This document shows positions 23,580 through 34,765 of a DNA stretch of 64,000 nt, piece after piece. Numbering within the stretch: position 1 is the stretch's first letter; each line of letters opens with the position of its first letter. Origin of the DNA: Undaria pinnatifida (lineage: Eukaryota; Sar; Phaeophyceae; Laminariales; Alariaceae); contig JABAKD010000002.1 of the NCBI GenBank assembly GCA_012845835.1, positions 20,722,129-20,786,128 of the forward strand, given 5' to 3'. The position numbers and the translations under genes were made by a program. A model generated the notes under the pieces. That model saw nothing but the letters and a program-made list of their open reading frames with translations. It made no database searches and was not told the DNA's origin.

Positions 23580-26500
23580 CTACTGCCTTCGGAGCTCGTT
23601 ACCGTTCGACACGGGGCGCGGCGGAGGAGACGCCCGCTTGCTCCCCGGGACGGGTTTGTGCTCCGTTAAAATCGTAATCTCCTCCCCTCTTATCTCCAGC
23701 ACCTTTTTACACGCAACAAAAGGCCGACATCGACAACAGTGGTAGCGTCAGAGAAAAAAAGATAAAAATTTTGGGCGAAAGGGGGGGGGGGAGGGGAGGG
23801 GGCGGGGAAGAGGGGAGGAGGCGAGAGGAGCGGAGAGGAGAGGGGAGGGGAGGGGATGGTGGAGGGGAGGGGAGGGAAGGAAAGGGGGGGAGGGGAAGCC
23901 AGGGTCAGGACTGGATTGCACACGTTGGCCAGCACTCGCTGTTTGCAGCGGCCTGCGTCGCTAACCTTACAGCCCTTGAAACGGTTGACGAGACGAGCCG
24001 TCGAAATGGTAACATCGCCATAGACCTTAAGCCACGGGCAAGCCAAGGGGCGCACCACGATGTTCACGAGGAAAACGCTCGTTCAATGTCACCGACTCGC
24101 CTACCAGCCAGGCCCTTAGCCAAACAAACGCTTGGGCCAATCACTACCACCCGACCGGCACGGAAAATTCTCAGCAAGAAAGATGTGACGAGGAGTTAGT
24201 GTTGACTATCAACAAAACTTTTCGAAGCTGGCCCAAGTCGTAAAACACTACAGAAACGCCTGCTGCGTCCCTCGTCAAAAGCTAACCGACTCAGCCCTCT
24301 GCCTCACACCTCAGGGCGTCCTCCTATCATCGCCGTCATGCCCGTGTCGACGCGCCAGACCTGCCCATCCGCCGCCGAGTTGATCCCAGCTCGCTGCGGC
24401 GTGTGCCCCACGATCATTCGCTTCGCGCCGGTCAGACGCAACGTCTTTATACAGTAGAAAAAACGGGAGCAAGAACGGTATGGGGAACGGTGCGGGGAAC
24501 GGTACGCCGAATGGTACACCAAGCGATACGTCGAAGCGTGGCGAGCAAAAAGAACAACGGGATGCGAGGGAGATAGGGATGTGCGAAGAGGCGATCGGCC
24601 GTGGGACGATGGGACAACGCAAGACGGGATGGAGCGGGACATGGCAGGACGAGCGGAACAGGACAGAACGGGGCAGTACAGGACGGGGCAGTACAGGACG
24701 GGGCAGAATGGGACACGACGGGACGAGACGGCATTGGACGGGTAAGAACGCGAAGGAGCGCATGATTGACGGGTTTTCTCGCAAAAAAAAACGTGAAAGA
24801 GGGGGGGGGGGGGGGGAGGCAGTATGCGGGGAAGTGCGCTGGTCGTGACAACGGCGGCGGTTCTCTTGCCGGCGATTGCAGAGCTAGGCGATTTCAGAGC
24901 TGGGCGCCTTCAGAGCGAGGACAGCGTGAAGTCGCACTACCCTCAGAACGCGTTTCTGACCAACAAAAGGAGAATATTTTGGTACGCGCAATGGGTCGCG
25001 ACATAGCGCGTGTCCGCGACGCGCCGAAATCACAGGCGGCACCAAGAGCAATTTGAACAGCTGCGATGGCTGCAGTACCCAAAGCATCAAATAAGCCCCG
25101 TCCCACTTTAGAATGCCCCGACGAAACGAAGGAGCCGTACCTGCCACGCACTACGCCTGCGACAGGTCTTCCAGGTAAAATTCTGAAAGACACACAAGAA
25201 ACGACGAAAACAGCACGTTGCAAATTCAACGGCGAAGACGTCGCCCACTCTTGGACCGTATAACCTTGACACGAGAGCACAACGTAGACGAGATACACGT
25301 CCGATAACCCAGAGAAACCACAGAGCCATGGCCCGTCGCACCCTCCGACCGCACCTCCTCCAGCTTTGCTCTTGCGGCCTGGTCGATGTCGCGACAGTCG
25401 GGGTCCGAGTACACCCTCGTCCACACCGGCCCCTCGGGTTCCAATAGCTCCTCCGGGGGCGGCCTGTTGCCCAGCAGCCACGAGCACGCCCCTGAGTTGA
25501 GCTTTCTCATCATCATATCGGCGTCTGCTACCTCAATCTGTCCCTCCTTCCCCCCCGCCCCAACGCCCGCCGCCGCCGTGGCTACCGCTCCTCTGCGAAC
25601 GTGTTCCGGCAGAAGCCCCGCGTGTACGAACAGATTGTCGCCTACCTGAGAAAACGAGGGAGGGGGGGGGGAGTGGAGCGCGCGCGCGGGGAGGGAAACG
25701 TGTTTCCATTTTATGTGCTGCCAGCGAAAAAAAAGGAAACAACATATGGTTATGACCCGCGTCGGGTCCTGTCCCCCCCTCTCCCCCCCGCCACCTACAC
25801 CCCACCCCCCCCCGCCACGTCGCGCACCTACCTTCATACAGACGGCGTGGGCGGCCATTAATCTAGCCACGGGCCCCCCCGGCCGCATCGCGACCAGCCT
25901 ACATCGCGCCCACTCGGGAAACCCGTCCAGCTCGCTCCAATCCCCGCCCAGGAGGGTGTCCAGCTCAGGTCGGAGGTCCAGGAATGGGAGGAAGGCCTTG
26001 CGTGTGGCCATTGAGTGGTCACCCAGAGCGTTTATCACCTACAATAAACACGTCGCACGAATTTCGTGCGTGTATGTGCGCGAGTTGTCACACTGTCACC
26101 GCCTAGAAATGCCACAAGCAGTGCGGGTATACGCGTGTGTTCGTGTTGGGCGCGAGTACGTGCTCATGATTTAGCTTCCCTGTGAGTTTTCGCCTGATAG
26201 AAGTAGTATAAGCTTCCATGAAGAAAGCACTTATTCCACGGAAGCTCCCATCGAAGCCATTTACAACCCATGGAACTGTTTGTGGGTGTGTTTTCTTGTG
26301 TGCACGCGGGAGTGTATAAACTTCGAACTAGAATATGCTTGTTGTAGGCCTGTTGTAGGCCTGTGTGTATGCGGGGGCATATTACGCATGTGTGTTCGCG
26401 GTTCGTGCACATAAGCGTGTATGTATGCATATACCAGGTATGCATGTAAGGGCGTGCTTATGTGCGGGCGTGTCTACGTGTGTGCCTGTGTGACGTCGTG

Positions 26501-29500
26501 TCCTGAGACTGCCAAGCACCGACGAGGTGTCCGCGAGCCCCCCGTCTCCCCCTCCCCCCCGTCCCCCCCATCTGTCCCGCCCTCCTCACCTCGTGATTCC
26601 CCATAATGCTGTAGACCGCTCCGTTTGCGCGGCCAGCGTCTCTAGCCAACCTATACACCCACTCCTGGATGGGCAAGTCGTTGTCTCCCCGGTCGAAGAT
26701 GTCTCCCACCTGTACAGACACAAAAGAAAAATAACGAAATCGTTACAACAAATCCGCAGAATCAGACGGGCGTTTATATAAAACGAAAAAGACAACCTAG
26801 GCTGTGAGATCGAGCACTTCGACGAATATAATACATTTTCATGAAGGACATAGCATAGGCAACTAATCGGAACCAGGTTTGGTACACACACAAAGCGAGA
26901 AAGACGAATATAGCTTGTCGTAAATAAAGTTTGTTTTTTGCGCGCGGTGGTTAAACACACTATAATGTGTTGGCGAGCGTGAGGTCCGTGACTGTACCAG
27001 CCCACCAAACGCGCTTACTGCTTTCATAAATACTTACAGACTGCCCAGTGAGTTGCGTTCACAACGTGCATGCTATCCTTAGGGCTATGAATAGAGCCGG
27101 AAGCTGTGCTGCTGCGTTAGCCAAGTCAGGGGCCGGCCAATTCGCTGCCAAACGTAACAGGACACCCCACTTTCGATTCCTCCGCAAAGAGCCGGGAACA
27201 GCTGCTGGTGTGCCGCCCGATTGACAAAAGGCAAGGGAGGCATTGGTGCGCAACAGGAGATCCCGCTTGCCATCCCTTCGCATGCCACCGGCAACGGTCT
27301 GCCCCCTTTCGCAAACGGTTTGAGACGCCTTAGCAGGTGGCAAAAGGCACCGGGCGCCTGCGGGCATGGACTGATAAACGTTAAGAAACTAACACGAACT
27401 GCGATTCGAGACGCTTCCGCACCCAAAATAAGGAAACATCAACACAACGCCAACACCACTAACACCAACACCACACCAGCACCAACAACACCAACACCAA
27501 CGCCAACACCAAAATCAATATCAATACCAACACTGCCAAAAACAACATCACCAGCACCACCAACATTAGCACGAACACTGCAAACACCCACGAAAACATA
27601 TTTTATTATACAGCAACAAACAACAACAATATTCGCGAGCCTCGTCACCATTAATAATTCACTAGCGGTCTAAAAAACGAGGGCGCTACGCTATACTCCG
27701 TCCGCACCTGCACCACCACCGTCTCCCCGCCTGCCCATTTATCGTTCTCGTCGACCAGGTCCGCCATCCGCAAGCAGCTCCTGAATGCGTCTGCGGACGG
27801 GGGCGGGGGTCGAAGGACCACCAAAACAACGAGGGCGGCGCATAGGAGGGCAGGGCCGCACTCAGTCGCAAGTCATGATTCCGTAGCCCTCGTGCTACCG
27901 TACAGGCACCAGGTACCGTACAGCAGACATCACATCGAACGAAACGAAATTCAGACGCTCCAACTGCCGCGCCATTCACTCTAGCCTCTGGCAGCACGGC
28001 GTGGGCACACGCCCATCTCTCGCCCCTTTTACTGCGGCAGGTTTTTCACTCCGCATATGTACGGACCACCCGCAAGAACGACCCGCCGATCCGACCGGTC
28101 CACCTCCAGCCGAGTTGGCGGAGCTGAGGGGGGAGGCCGGGGTCGCCACCACGGAAGCTTCTTTAGAACCGTACCCAACGTGTTGGGAACAACCTACCTG
28201 GAATTTGGGCAGGATTATTTTGTTGGTTCTACAATGATTAATATTCGCCGTCATGTTCCCGCTGCAATATCAACCCCAAGTCTTCCAACTTCAAAAGTGT
28301 TTTGCCCCCCACGACATAACGCGGGCGAAGTTGCACAAGGGTCATAAGTCGATGGTGGCGTGGGGGGGTTAAATTCGCTCCGTCCGCTGCGGAGTTACCG
28401 TGTAACAAACCCTAACACCCCTCGGGCGATTTTCTTGAGGTGATTTTCTCGACGAAAAGGAGAGTACACGCGCCGAGCGATGCGTCTATGGGAAGATCTA
28501 TCTCGACGAGGCCTGAACACATAAACCCCTTTTGCTGTGTGTGCCCCCCCCTTATTTTGAAGAAAATGTCGGCTGTAAAATTCGTCCCCGGGGACGCGTT
28601 ATGTTGCGTGTTACACGGCATGGCCTTTCTGGTGACACCGCCATGCCAAACGCTAGAAGTAGCTACCCTCGTGTCAGATATGCTTGAAACCAAGCGTGCA
28701 TGGACGGCTGTCTTAAGCTTAGTCCCAAAAAATAACTACTACGTAGCGCTTGTTACTTCCCTTTTACTCCCCACGAACAAGCGGGGAAAACGGCTCCCGC
28801 CGTGCCGCCCAGTAACGAGTGCCCAATGTTGCGATTCCTGTTATCATAAGCACTGCTGCACGAAGCTTACATTGATACTGCTGTACAACAAACTGCGGCG
28901 ACGTATTCATACCGTGTGGCATTACACGACTGGTACTGCTGTTGCCCAACGTATGTGTATCGCTGGACGTTGCCATCGCCAGTCGACTTGCGATACCACG
29001 AGCACACACAGCGACGTCTTCATTGTTGCACCAGTACCTATCTGTACCTGTGCGCACAGCAGAGTGGTCTGTGCTCTGTACGCTTGTGCAGCGTCGTACA
29101 ACGAAACGAACGGACGGCAATCAGCATAACATCTGCACCACCGCATATAAGTAGTAAAAAGACGAAATATATGAAGTTGTCTACCTAATAGCTAAACTAC
29201 CTGTACAGATGTGTGTAGTGAAGGGGTCGCGCGGCGAACGCAATCGTAGCCACAGGCCACAGGTTTCTCCACGGTACCGTACCCTGTACGTACTACGATT
29301 TGCTGCGTATCAAATCTGCACACTATGACAGAGTATTCATGATATGCCATTCTTCCTGTATGCCGGTGTCGGTGGGCGACGTACGAGGAGTACGAGTACT
29401 CGTTACGTACTTGTGCCGCAAGAGTTGCACGTTACGAGCAGTATGAGTACTCGTCACGTACTTGTGCCGCAAGAGTTGCACGTACAGAAAACAGAATCTC

Positions 29501-29789
29501 CACACGCACCTATATCCCCATGCACGTCTCCGATCACCACCAGCCTATCGGGCGCAGGCACTACCGTTCTATATGGCCGCAGCTCCGCTCCAGCATCTAG
29601 TCTCTTCCCGGAATCAAGACCCTGTCCCGAGCTGCTAGCTAGCGTCCGATGAAGACCGGTTGCAGGTATACGTTTGTGAAGGCTAGATAGCGCGTGCTGC
29701 TGGTGAGAAGCGGCGAGCCTGGATGGCGCCAACAGGACGTGCACTGGATGAAAGCACAGACGAGCGGCCGCACGCAACAGGACTACCAT
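23580..29789 (-). CDS. Shewanella-like PPP-family phosphatase (SLP)
   Basis: Seven exons on the minus strand: 29789-29510, 27790-27708, 26709-26590, 26038-25832, 25645-25355, 24444-24310 and 23702-23580 (TAG). Intron phases are 1,0,0,0,0,0 and the protein is 412 aa, a normal length. It carries the PPP metal and catalytic signatures in order: GDVHGD (87-92), GDIFDRGD (123-130), GNHE (158-161), VHAGLLPEH (237-245) and VGHTPQ (339-344). HAGL instead of HGGL and the absence of SAPNYC fit the bacterial-like SLP group, metallophosphatases with two metal ions. The N-terminus (MVVLLRAAARLCFHPVHVLL) is Arg/Ala-rich and free of acidic residues, so organelle import is likely; mitochondrion or plastid cannot be decided. 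It is convergent with the ankyrin-like gene. Confidence 0.92.
23775..23895 (+). repeat. G/A-rich tract in last intron of SLP gene
   Basis: Nearly pure G and A with GGGGAGG motifs on the plus strand makes a long C/T tract on the coding strand, upstream of the final acceptor (exon start 23702). It probably acts as, or grew from, the polypyrimidine tract. Runs of G could form quadruplexes. Confidence 0.6.
27440..27585 (+). repeat. AACACC-type microsatellite in SLP intron 2
   Basis: Degenerate ACCAACACC/AACACCAAC repeats lie within the 998-bp intron 27707-26710. Predicted Thr/Pro ORFs here are repeat artefacts. Confidence 0.65.
29378..29485 (+). repeat. 51-bp tandem duplication beside SLP exon 1 donor
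   Basis: Two copies containing GTACTTGTGCCGCAAGAGTT follow each other at a 51-bp period within SLP intron 1. The array ends about 25 bp from the exon 1 splice donor (exon end 29510 on the minus strand). The units also contain ACGAGTACTCGT-like palindromes. Confidence 0.75.
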
Positions 29790-30040
29790 GGCAGGCGCTT
29801 ACAAATCTGTTCGCTGAGGATGACAGCTCCTAGAAAACGACAGGTCGAGCTGTATCGGCTGTGACGCTGTAGTCTATCTAGCAGAGGAAGTCGTCTCGTC
29901 ATCTTCTAGATTCTGATGAAGGGGTTTCGTTAATATTGTCTGTTTTTTTAAAGAGGAAACTGGGGACAACAACGAAAAACAATCGAAAAGCGCGAAATAA
30001 ATCCAAAAAATGAAATTATACGTGCCCGAGTTCGCTGCAC

Positions 30041-30210
30041 AAACAGGATGACCGGTACCACGGTCAATGGATCGAGGTATTGAACTATAAACGCTGGTAC
30101 GGATGTAAAGTCCGGATGTAAAGTCTTCGCTGGACAAACAGGATGACCGGTATACGGTCAATGGATCGAGGTATTGACCTATAAACGCTGGTACGGATGT
30201 AAAGTCTTTT
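30041..30210 (+). repeat. 95-bp tandem duplication
   Basis: Two copies of AAACAGGATGACCGGTA through GGTCAATGGATCGAGGTATTG to ACGCTGGTACGGATGTAAAG are offset by 95 bp. A short secondary duplication of CGGATGTAAAGT lies between them. Confidence 0.8.
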
Positions 30211-30589
30211 CGATGATGCTTGCCGCTACCTGATCGATCAGATCGATGTCTCCGTTTCCGAAGCGCCCAAAGAGTTCCACCCCGAGGACGACGAGGGCGG
30301 CGAGTTTATACCTACGATTAATATAGCTGCGCTCGGCGAAGGACACCCACCCTCCTATTAATAGAGGCCCTGTTGTCCCGGACGAGCGAATATAGCTGCG
30401 CCTGCTCGTCTCAGAAGAAGAGTGGAAGCAACGCTAAAAGATGATCCGTCTCGGTTAACGCTTTCCCCGCTTGTGGATCTAGATTCTGCACATACATCGT
30501 ATGTATGTGACGAGCAAGTGATGGGACCGGACTTGTCTTTGCCCGCATGCCAATAGGGAGACAACCGCGCGATGCAGAGAATTAGAAAC

Positions 30590-30800
30590 TCTGCGTGATC
30601 CGCACGATCCTCCAACCACAAGTAAGTGCAAGCGCCGTGTGGGGTCTGTGATGGGCTCATACTACGTGGAGAACAGCCAGAGTTTCGCTTTCTTCGGTTG
30701 GCTCATTCACAGAAGATAGATGCGCCACAGAAAGCGCAGAGGGTCCAGCCGACAGGGGAGACGATCGGTTCGGGGTGGTACAGAGCCGCCATGTCGGAGA
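30590..30800 (+). repeat. Dispersed repeat family C, copy 1
   Basis: Contains ATCCTCCAACCACAAGTAAG, CGCCGTGTGGGGTCTGTGA, ATAGATGCGCCACAGAAAGC and GAGACGATCGGTTCGGGGTGG. The same blocks recur in the same order at 46375-46545 and, reversed, at 43484-43640. A nearby block (GGACTTGTC..TGCCCGCATGCC, 30528-30550) recurs near 43050. Confidence 0.75.
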
Positions 30801-31555
30801 ACAACCTACCTTACGACTGTTCACGGAAATGTTGCCGAGGATCCACATAGGTCCTGCGGCACGGTCGTGCTACCGCTTGGGGCGCCCATCAACAGCGATA
30901 CGATTGATAGCTGAAAATAGCCAGTGACATTGTTGTTTTGGGATTTTCAGTAGACTAGACTACTACTAGTCTATAGACTATGTATATGAAAAATATGATT
31001 TCGTTTTTTCCGGCTTGCTGCTCTCCGGCGGCCGACTGTTTCTTCTCGCACTTTCGGCCGCGGGGCAAGCTAGCCTGCCATGCGTACGTTATGAAGCATG
31101 TCTGGATCTCGGCCGAGCTCCGTGGCGGCGCTCGGCGCATGAAACGTCGCTTAGCAGGCTCTATCAGGCAAGGGACTGCGTTCCGCCTCCCTGAGACGAG
31201 CAGGTCATTTGCAACACCCCAAATTGCTTTTCAAGTTTTTGTGGGTACAAGTCCCTATTCTCTAGATTGTATCGCCTCCTTATCACTATAATCCTTCAAG
31301 ATCATCCTGGCTCCTCGAGACAGACTCTGTGAGGTGTTTCCTCATCGTTGACCCTCGAGCGTGCGGTTGCGCACATAACCCACCTCGGTGTGTCTCCACA
31401 CCTCCATCAGAGAAAGAGAAAACCTGCGAAGGGGCTACAGTTCCACAATTGACGTCGTCGGCAGGACAAGAGAAAACCTGCGATGGGACTAACTAGACGA
31501 TAGTTCCACATTTTGATATTTTGAAAAACTTTTATATTTTTTTTTTATTATATTA

Positions 31556-31687
31556 TTATAAAAATTAAAATGCACTCCTGGACAAGCTGTGAGATCGAAT
31601 ATTTTGTCAAAACTCATATTTGCAAGCTGTGTGTGTGATACTCCGATCGCGCGTATTACGGGTTGTGTGTCCTCATTAAGGATATAG
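31556..31687 (-). repeat. Dispersed repeat family A, reversed fragment
   Basis: Reverse complement of the 3' half of the 15826-16075 and 41026-41272 repeat. It reads back through GCTGTGAGATCGAA, GCAAGCTGTGTGTGTGATAC and TCCGATCGCGCGTATTACGG to CCTCATTAAGGATAT. Confidence 0.75.
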
Positions 31688-31762
31688 TCTATACAAGGGC
31701 TCCGCTCCGCGGGCGGCTGACGCCGCCCGCTACGCTCGCGCGAGGCAAGGAAGAATGCAACT

Positions 31763-32430
31763 AAAAACGTATGTAAAGGGGGCAGAAAGAAGAGACCCAT
31801 GATTTGGTGCGAACAGCGATTTGATAATGCCAAGAGCTGCTTGTGCAAAGCAAATTGCCCTGTTGTGCTCAGCTGTGCTGTGTGCTTTTGTTACCGGTGT
31901 CTGATTGGCAGTATGGGGGTAATTTGCGTGGGGGAAAAAACAGGGGGCCGTAAAAGATCAAATACATGTAGAAAAAGAAAAAAGAGGAAAAAAAGTAGTA
32001 CTCCGTACATAACACGCATTATACCCGGTACTGCTCTATTTTCGAAAGAAAGCACAGCGCGCAGCGACACAGCACCGCAGCGAAGGGCACGGCACCGCAA
32101 AAACGTATGTAAAGGGGGCAGAAAGAAGAGACCCATGATTCGGTGCGAACAGCGATTTGATAATGCCAAGAGTTGCTTGTGCAAAGCAAATTGCCCTGTT
32201 GTGCTCAGCTGTGCTGTGTGCTTTTGTTACCGGTGTCTGATTGGCAGTATGGGGGTAATTTGCGTGGGGGAAAAAACAGGGGGCCGTAAAATATCAAATA
32301 TATGAAAAAAAGAAAAAAGAGGAAAAGTAGTACTCCGTACACAACACGCATTATACCCGGTACTGCTCTATTTTCGAAAGAAAGCACAGCGCGCAGCGAC
32401 ACAGCACCGCAGCGAAGGGCACGGCACCGC
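31763..32430 (+). repeat. 336-bp tandem duplication
   Basis: Unit 1 (31763-32098) and unit 2 (32099-32430) both start AAAAACGTATGTAAAGGG and end CGAAGGGCACGGCACCGC, with only a few differences by eye. Because 336 is divisible by three, one frame (31799-32305) stays open across most of both units and repeats a Cys-rich segment (SCLCKANCPVVLSCAVCFC). No known family is recognised and coding is unproven. Confidence 0.9.
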
Positions 32431-34573
32431 ACCGCACGGCTCCGCACGGCGCTACGCTGCGCTGCTGGGCTATATATAGCCGGACTGATCTGAGCTGGGC
32501 GTGCATGTGACCCAACAGCGTACGGTATCTGATGGTATGTACAAACCTGGTGGTGTAATAGTACCGGTATGTACTAATGGCGTTTCGTATTTCGAACGAA
32601 GCTGGAAAGCACAGAAAAGCTGGAAAGGTTCCGCAAGTAAAATGGAAGTTGGAGCTCTGAGGGGCCAGGGATGGGCAATCCCTGAGAAAGACAAAATTAA
32701 GTAAGTCTATAGGTCGGCGACTCAAATAGAAAAATTTTTTGTCCTTCGTTGTTTTGTTCGTCAAAAAATGGCCCGCAACTCAACTAACCTCAGCAGCAGC
32801 ACAGCAGCAGTAGTAAAAGTAGCAACCGCCCGGACTAAACTAACCTCAGCGCAGCAGCAGCACAGCAGCAGCAGTAGTATGTAGCAGCAACATACAGCAG
32901 TAGTAGTAGCAGAAATAAACATGTGGATCGGATAGTGTGGGGTTTGGGGGCACGCCACCCTGGGCCGTTTCGGCCCCGGATCTAGACGTGAGTGCGTGGG
33001 CTTGGGTGCAAACAAGGATAAACCGGCCTGCGCTCTCCCGCCGCGCGGGCGGCCGCTCGTCGAGGCAGGAGCGAAAGCGTCTGTGGACGTGGTTGACCCG
33101 GTGTGTTCATTTTTCTCTTGGGAGGAAACTAGACGTGACCGAATGTAAGGACCGTTTTTGCTTGAACAAAAAGACATATCCCGGTATTATATTTCCGGAC
33201 AGAGCGGATGCCAGCAGGAGAAGGCTGGGAGGTAGAGGCCGGGGGCAGCCGAGTGTTGGAACGAGCGCCACAGGGCACGGCTTGATCTCCGCGCGGGAGA
33301 CGGGGCTCGCAGGGACATAGAGCGGGGAAAGCTTGTAAGATGGCGCCGAGCGCGGCGAGCGTGGCAGGCATCGCGAGCGCAGCATGCACGCGAGTCTCGA
33401 CCAGGCCAAGACTTAGTACAGTATTGTTTTTTGGGCAGCGTGGAACCATGGGTAGGGTTCAAGGATATATAACTCCTTTTTAGCGATAGCCAAACTCAGG
33501 TATATACACGGTGCTGCTGTGGCCAAAATCGGGTACAGTTCTACTTCAGCGTTCGCCACGCGCCCAGGACTCCATCTGATTGGCTGGGTGGATCGGTTCT
33601 GTAGGTCTGTTGATTTTATTGTACACGCATGTCATACACATAAATTTCTGACCACATGCATCAAGTAGTGGCGGGTTCAGGCGGGAACACTATCGATCTA
33701 GCTCTCTTTCTTTCTACGGGGATAAATTAAAAGAGGAATAATACATCAAGCAAGGTTAGAATCTCCCCAAACACAGTACCAAAGCGTTGAACACTATCTC
33801 CATTTCGTGGAAAATCCTACCACGTGCGCCACACATACCGAAATTGTTGCCGCCAACCAATTAATTATTATTATTGTACAACATCCAAGAGCGACTGACA
33901 TTGATTGATTGGCTGGTCAGTCCTATCCATTACCACCAAGTAAGTGCAAACACATGTATGTGACGTACTACATAGCAACGAGCACTAATCCACGTACGGT
34001 ATACAGCATCCCCTGACCACTAATAAATCGTTTGCGCGTACATCAGTTAGTTGTACAACGTGCACCCACCGTTATCACAGACGCGTGCTACGATAGAGGT
34101 GCAGCCCTTTCTTGCTGAGATTTCCTCGATCTGGGAGCTAACGACCTCTCCAAAACTGATTTGGACAAGAAAAAAACTGCTACCGAATGAAAAATTCCAT
34201 GGCCTAGGTGCAAAACTAGAATTAATTATGAAAAAAAACCGGCCTATATCCGACGATTTTGGGTTAAGGAGTGCCGCCATTCAGAAAAAAAGAGCCAAAA
34301 AGTGATACCTCTATCGTAGCATGCGTCCACACTCTTCCCCACTGAGTACTACTCTTTCTTTTGAGCAATGCACTAGCTCATGCCACACGTTTCCTCTAAG
34401 AAGAGCAGTGGAGTTTACCTACCTGGTATGTGTGAGTACTCGTACACCATTATTAGTCTATAGATAGGTGGGAAAATATTTGTACGTGTGTTACCGGTGT
34501 CTCCATTTTCGCCTTGCGACGCCCCCGGGATTTCACGTTACCCGCATCCCGAAGGGGAACCTTGTAACATATA

Positions 34574-34765
34574 GTTACTTATCAGTTTCGTGCCGGTTCG
34601 GGCTATTGGCCTATTGTGGGACACCTAGTACTTGGCTGGCATTCTTGATGGTAGACTGGGAGCTCTTCTCGACACGGACTCACTTCTCGACTTGCCTGTA
34701 CCCTGTTGGGAAACGTAATACAATGGCTTGAAACCTACCTCGCTTGGAGCCAACGAACACTCTAG
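34574..34765 (+). repeat. Dispersed repeat family B, copy 1
   Basis: About 190 bp, beginning AGTTACTTATCAGTTTCGTG and including GGACACCTAGTACTTGGCTG and TGGCATTCTTGATGGTAGAC. It is about 90% matched at 42610-42797. Both copies keep an open frame encoding a LAYCGTxSTWLAFLMVD peptide ending at the same stop. Confidence 0.85.

Larger units (their letters stand above)
29790..34573. other. Repeat-rich gene desert, part 1
   Basis: Upstream of the SLP phosphatase there is no supported gene. The stretch holds tandem duplications at 30041-30210 and 31763-32430, a family C repeat at 30590-30800, a reversed family A fragment at 31556-31687 and a CAG/CAGCAG-rich stretch at 32795-32910. A 52-codon open stretch at 30203-30361 and an ORF at 34047-34305 have no recognisable family. 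Confidence 0.5.

Noticed and set aside
23023-23745. 240-codon plus-strand ORF
   Set aside because: Overlaps the SLP last exon antisense, and its composition is unlike a folded protein.
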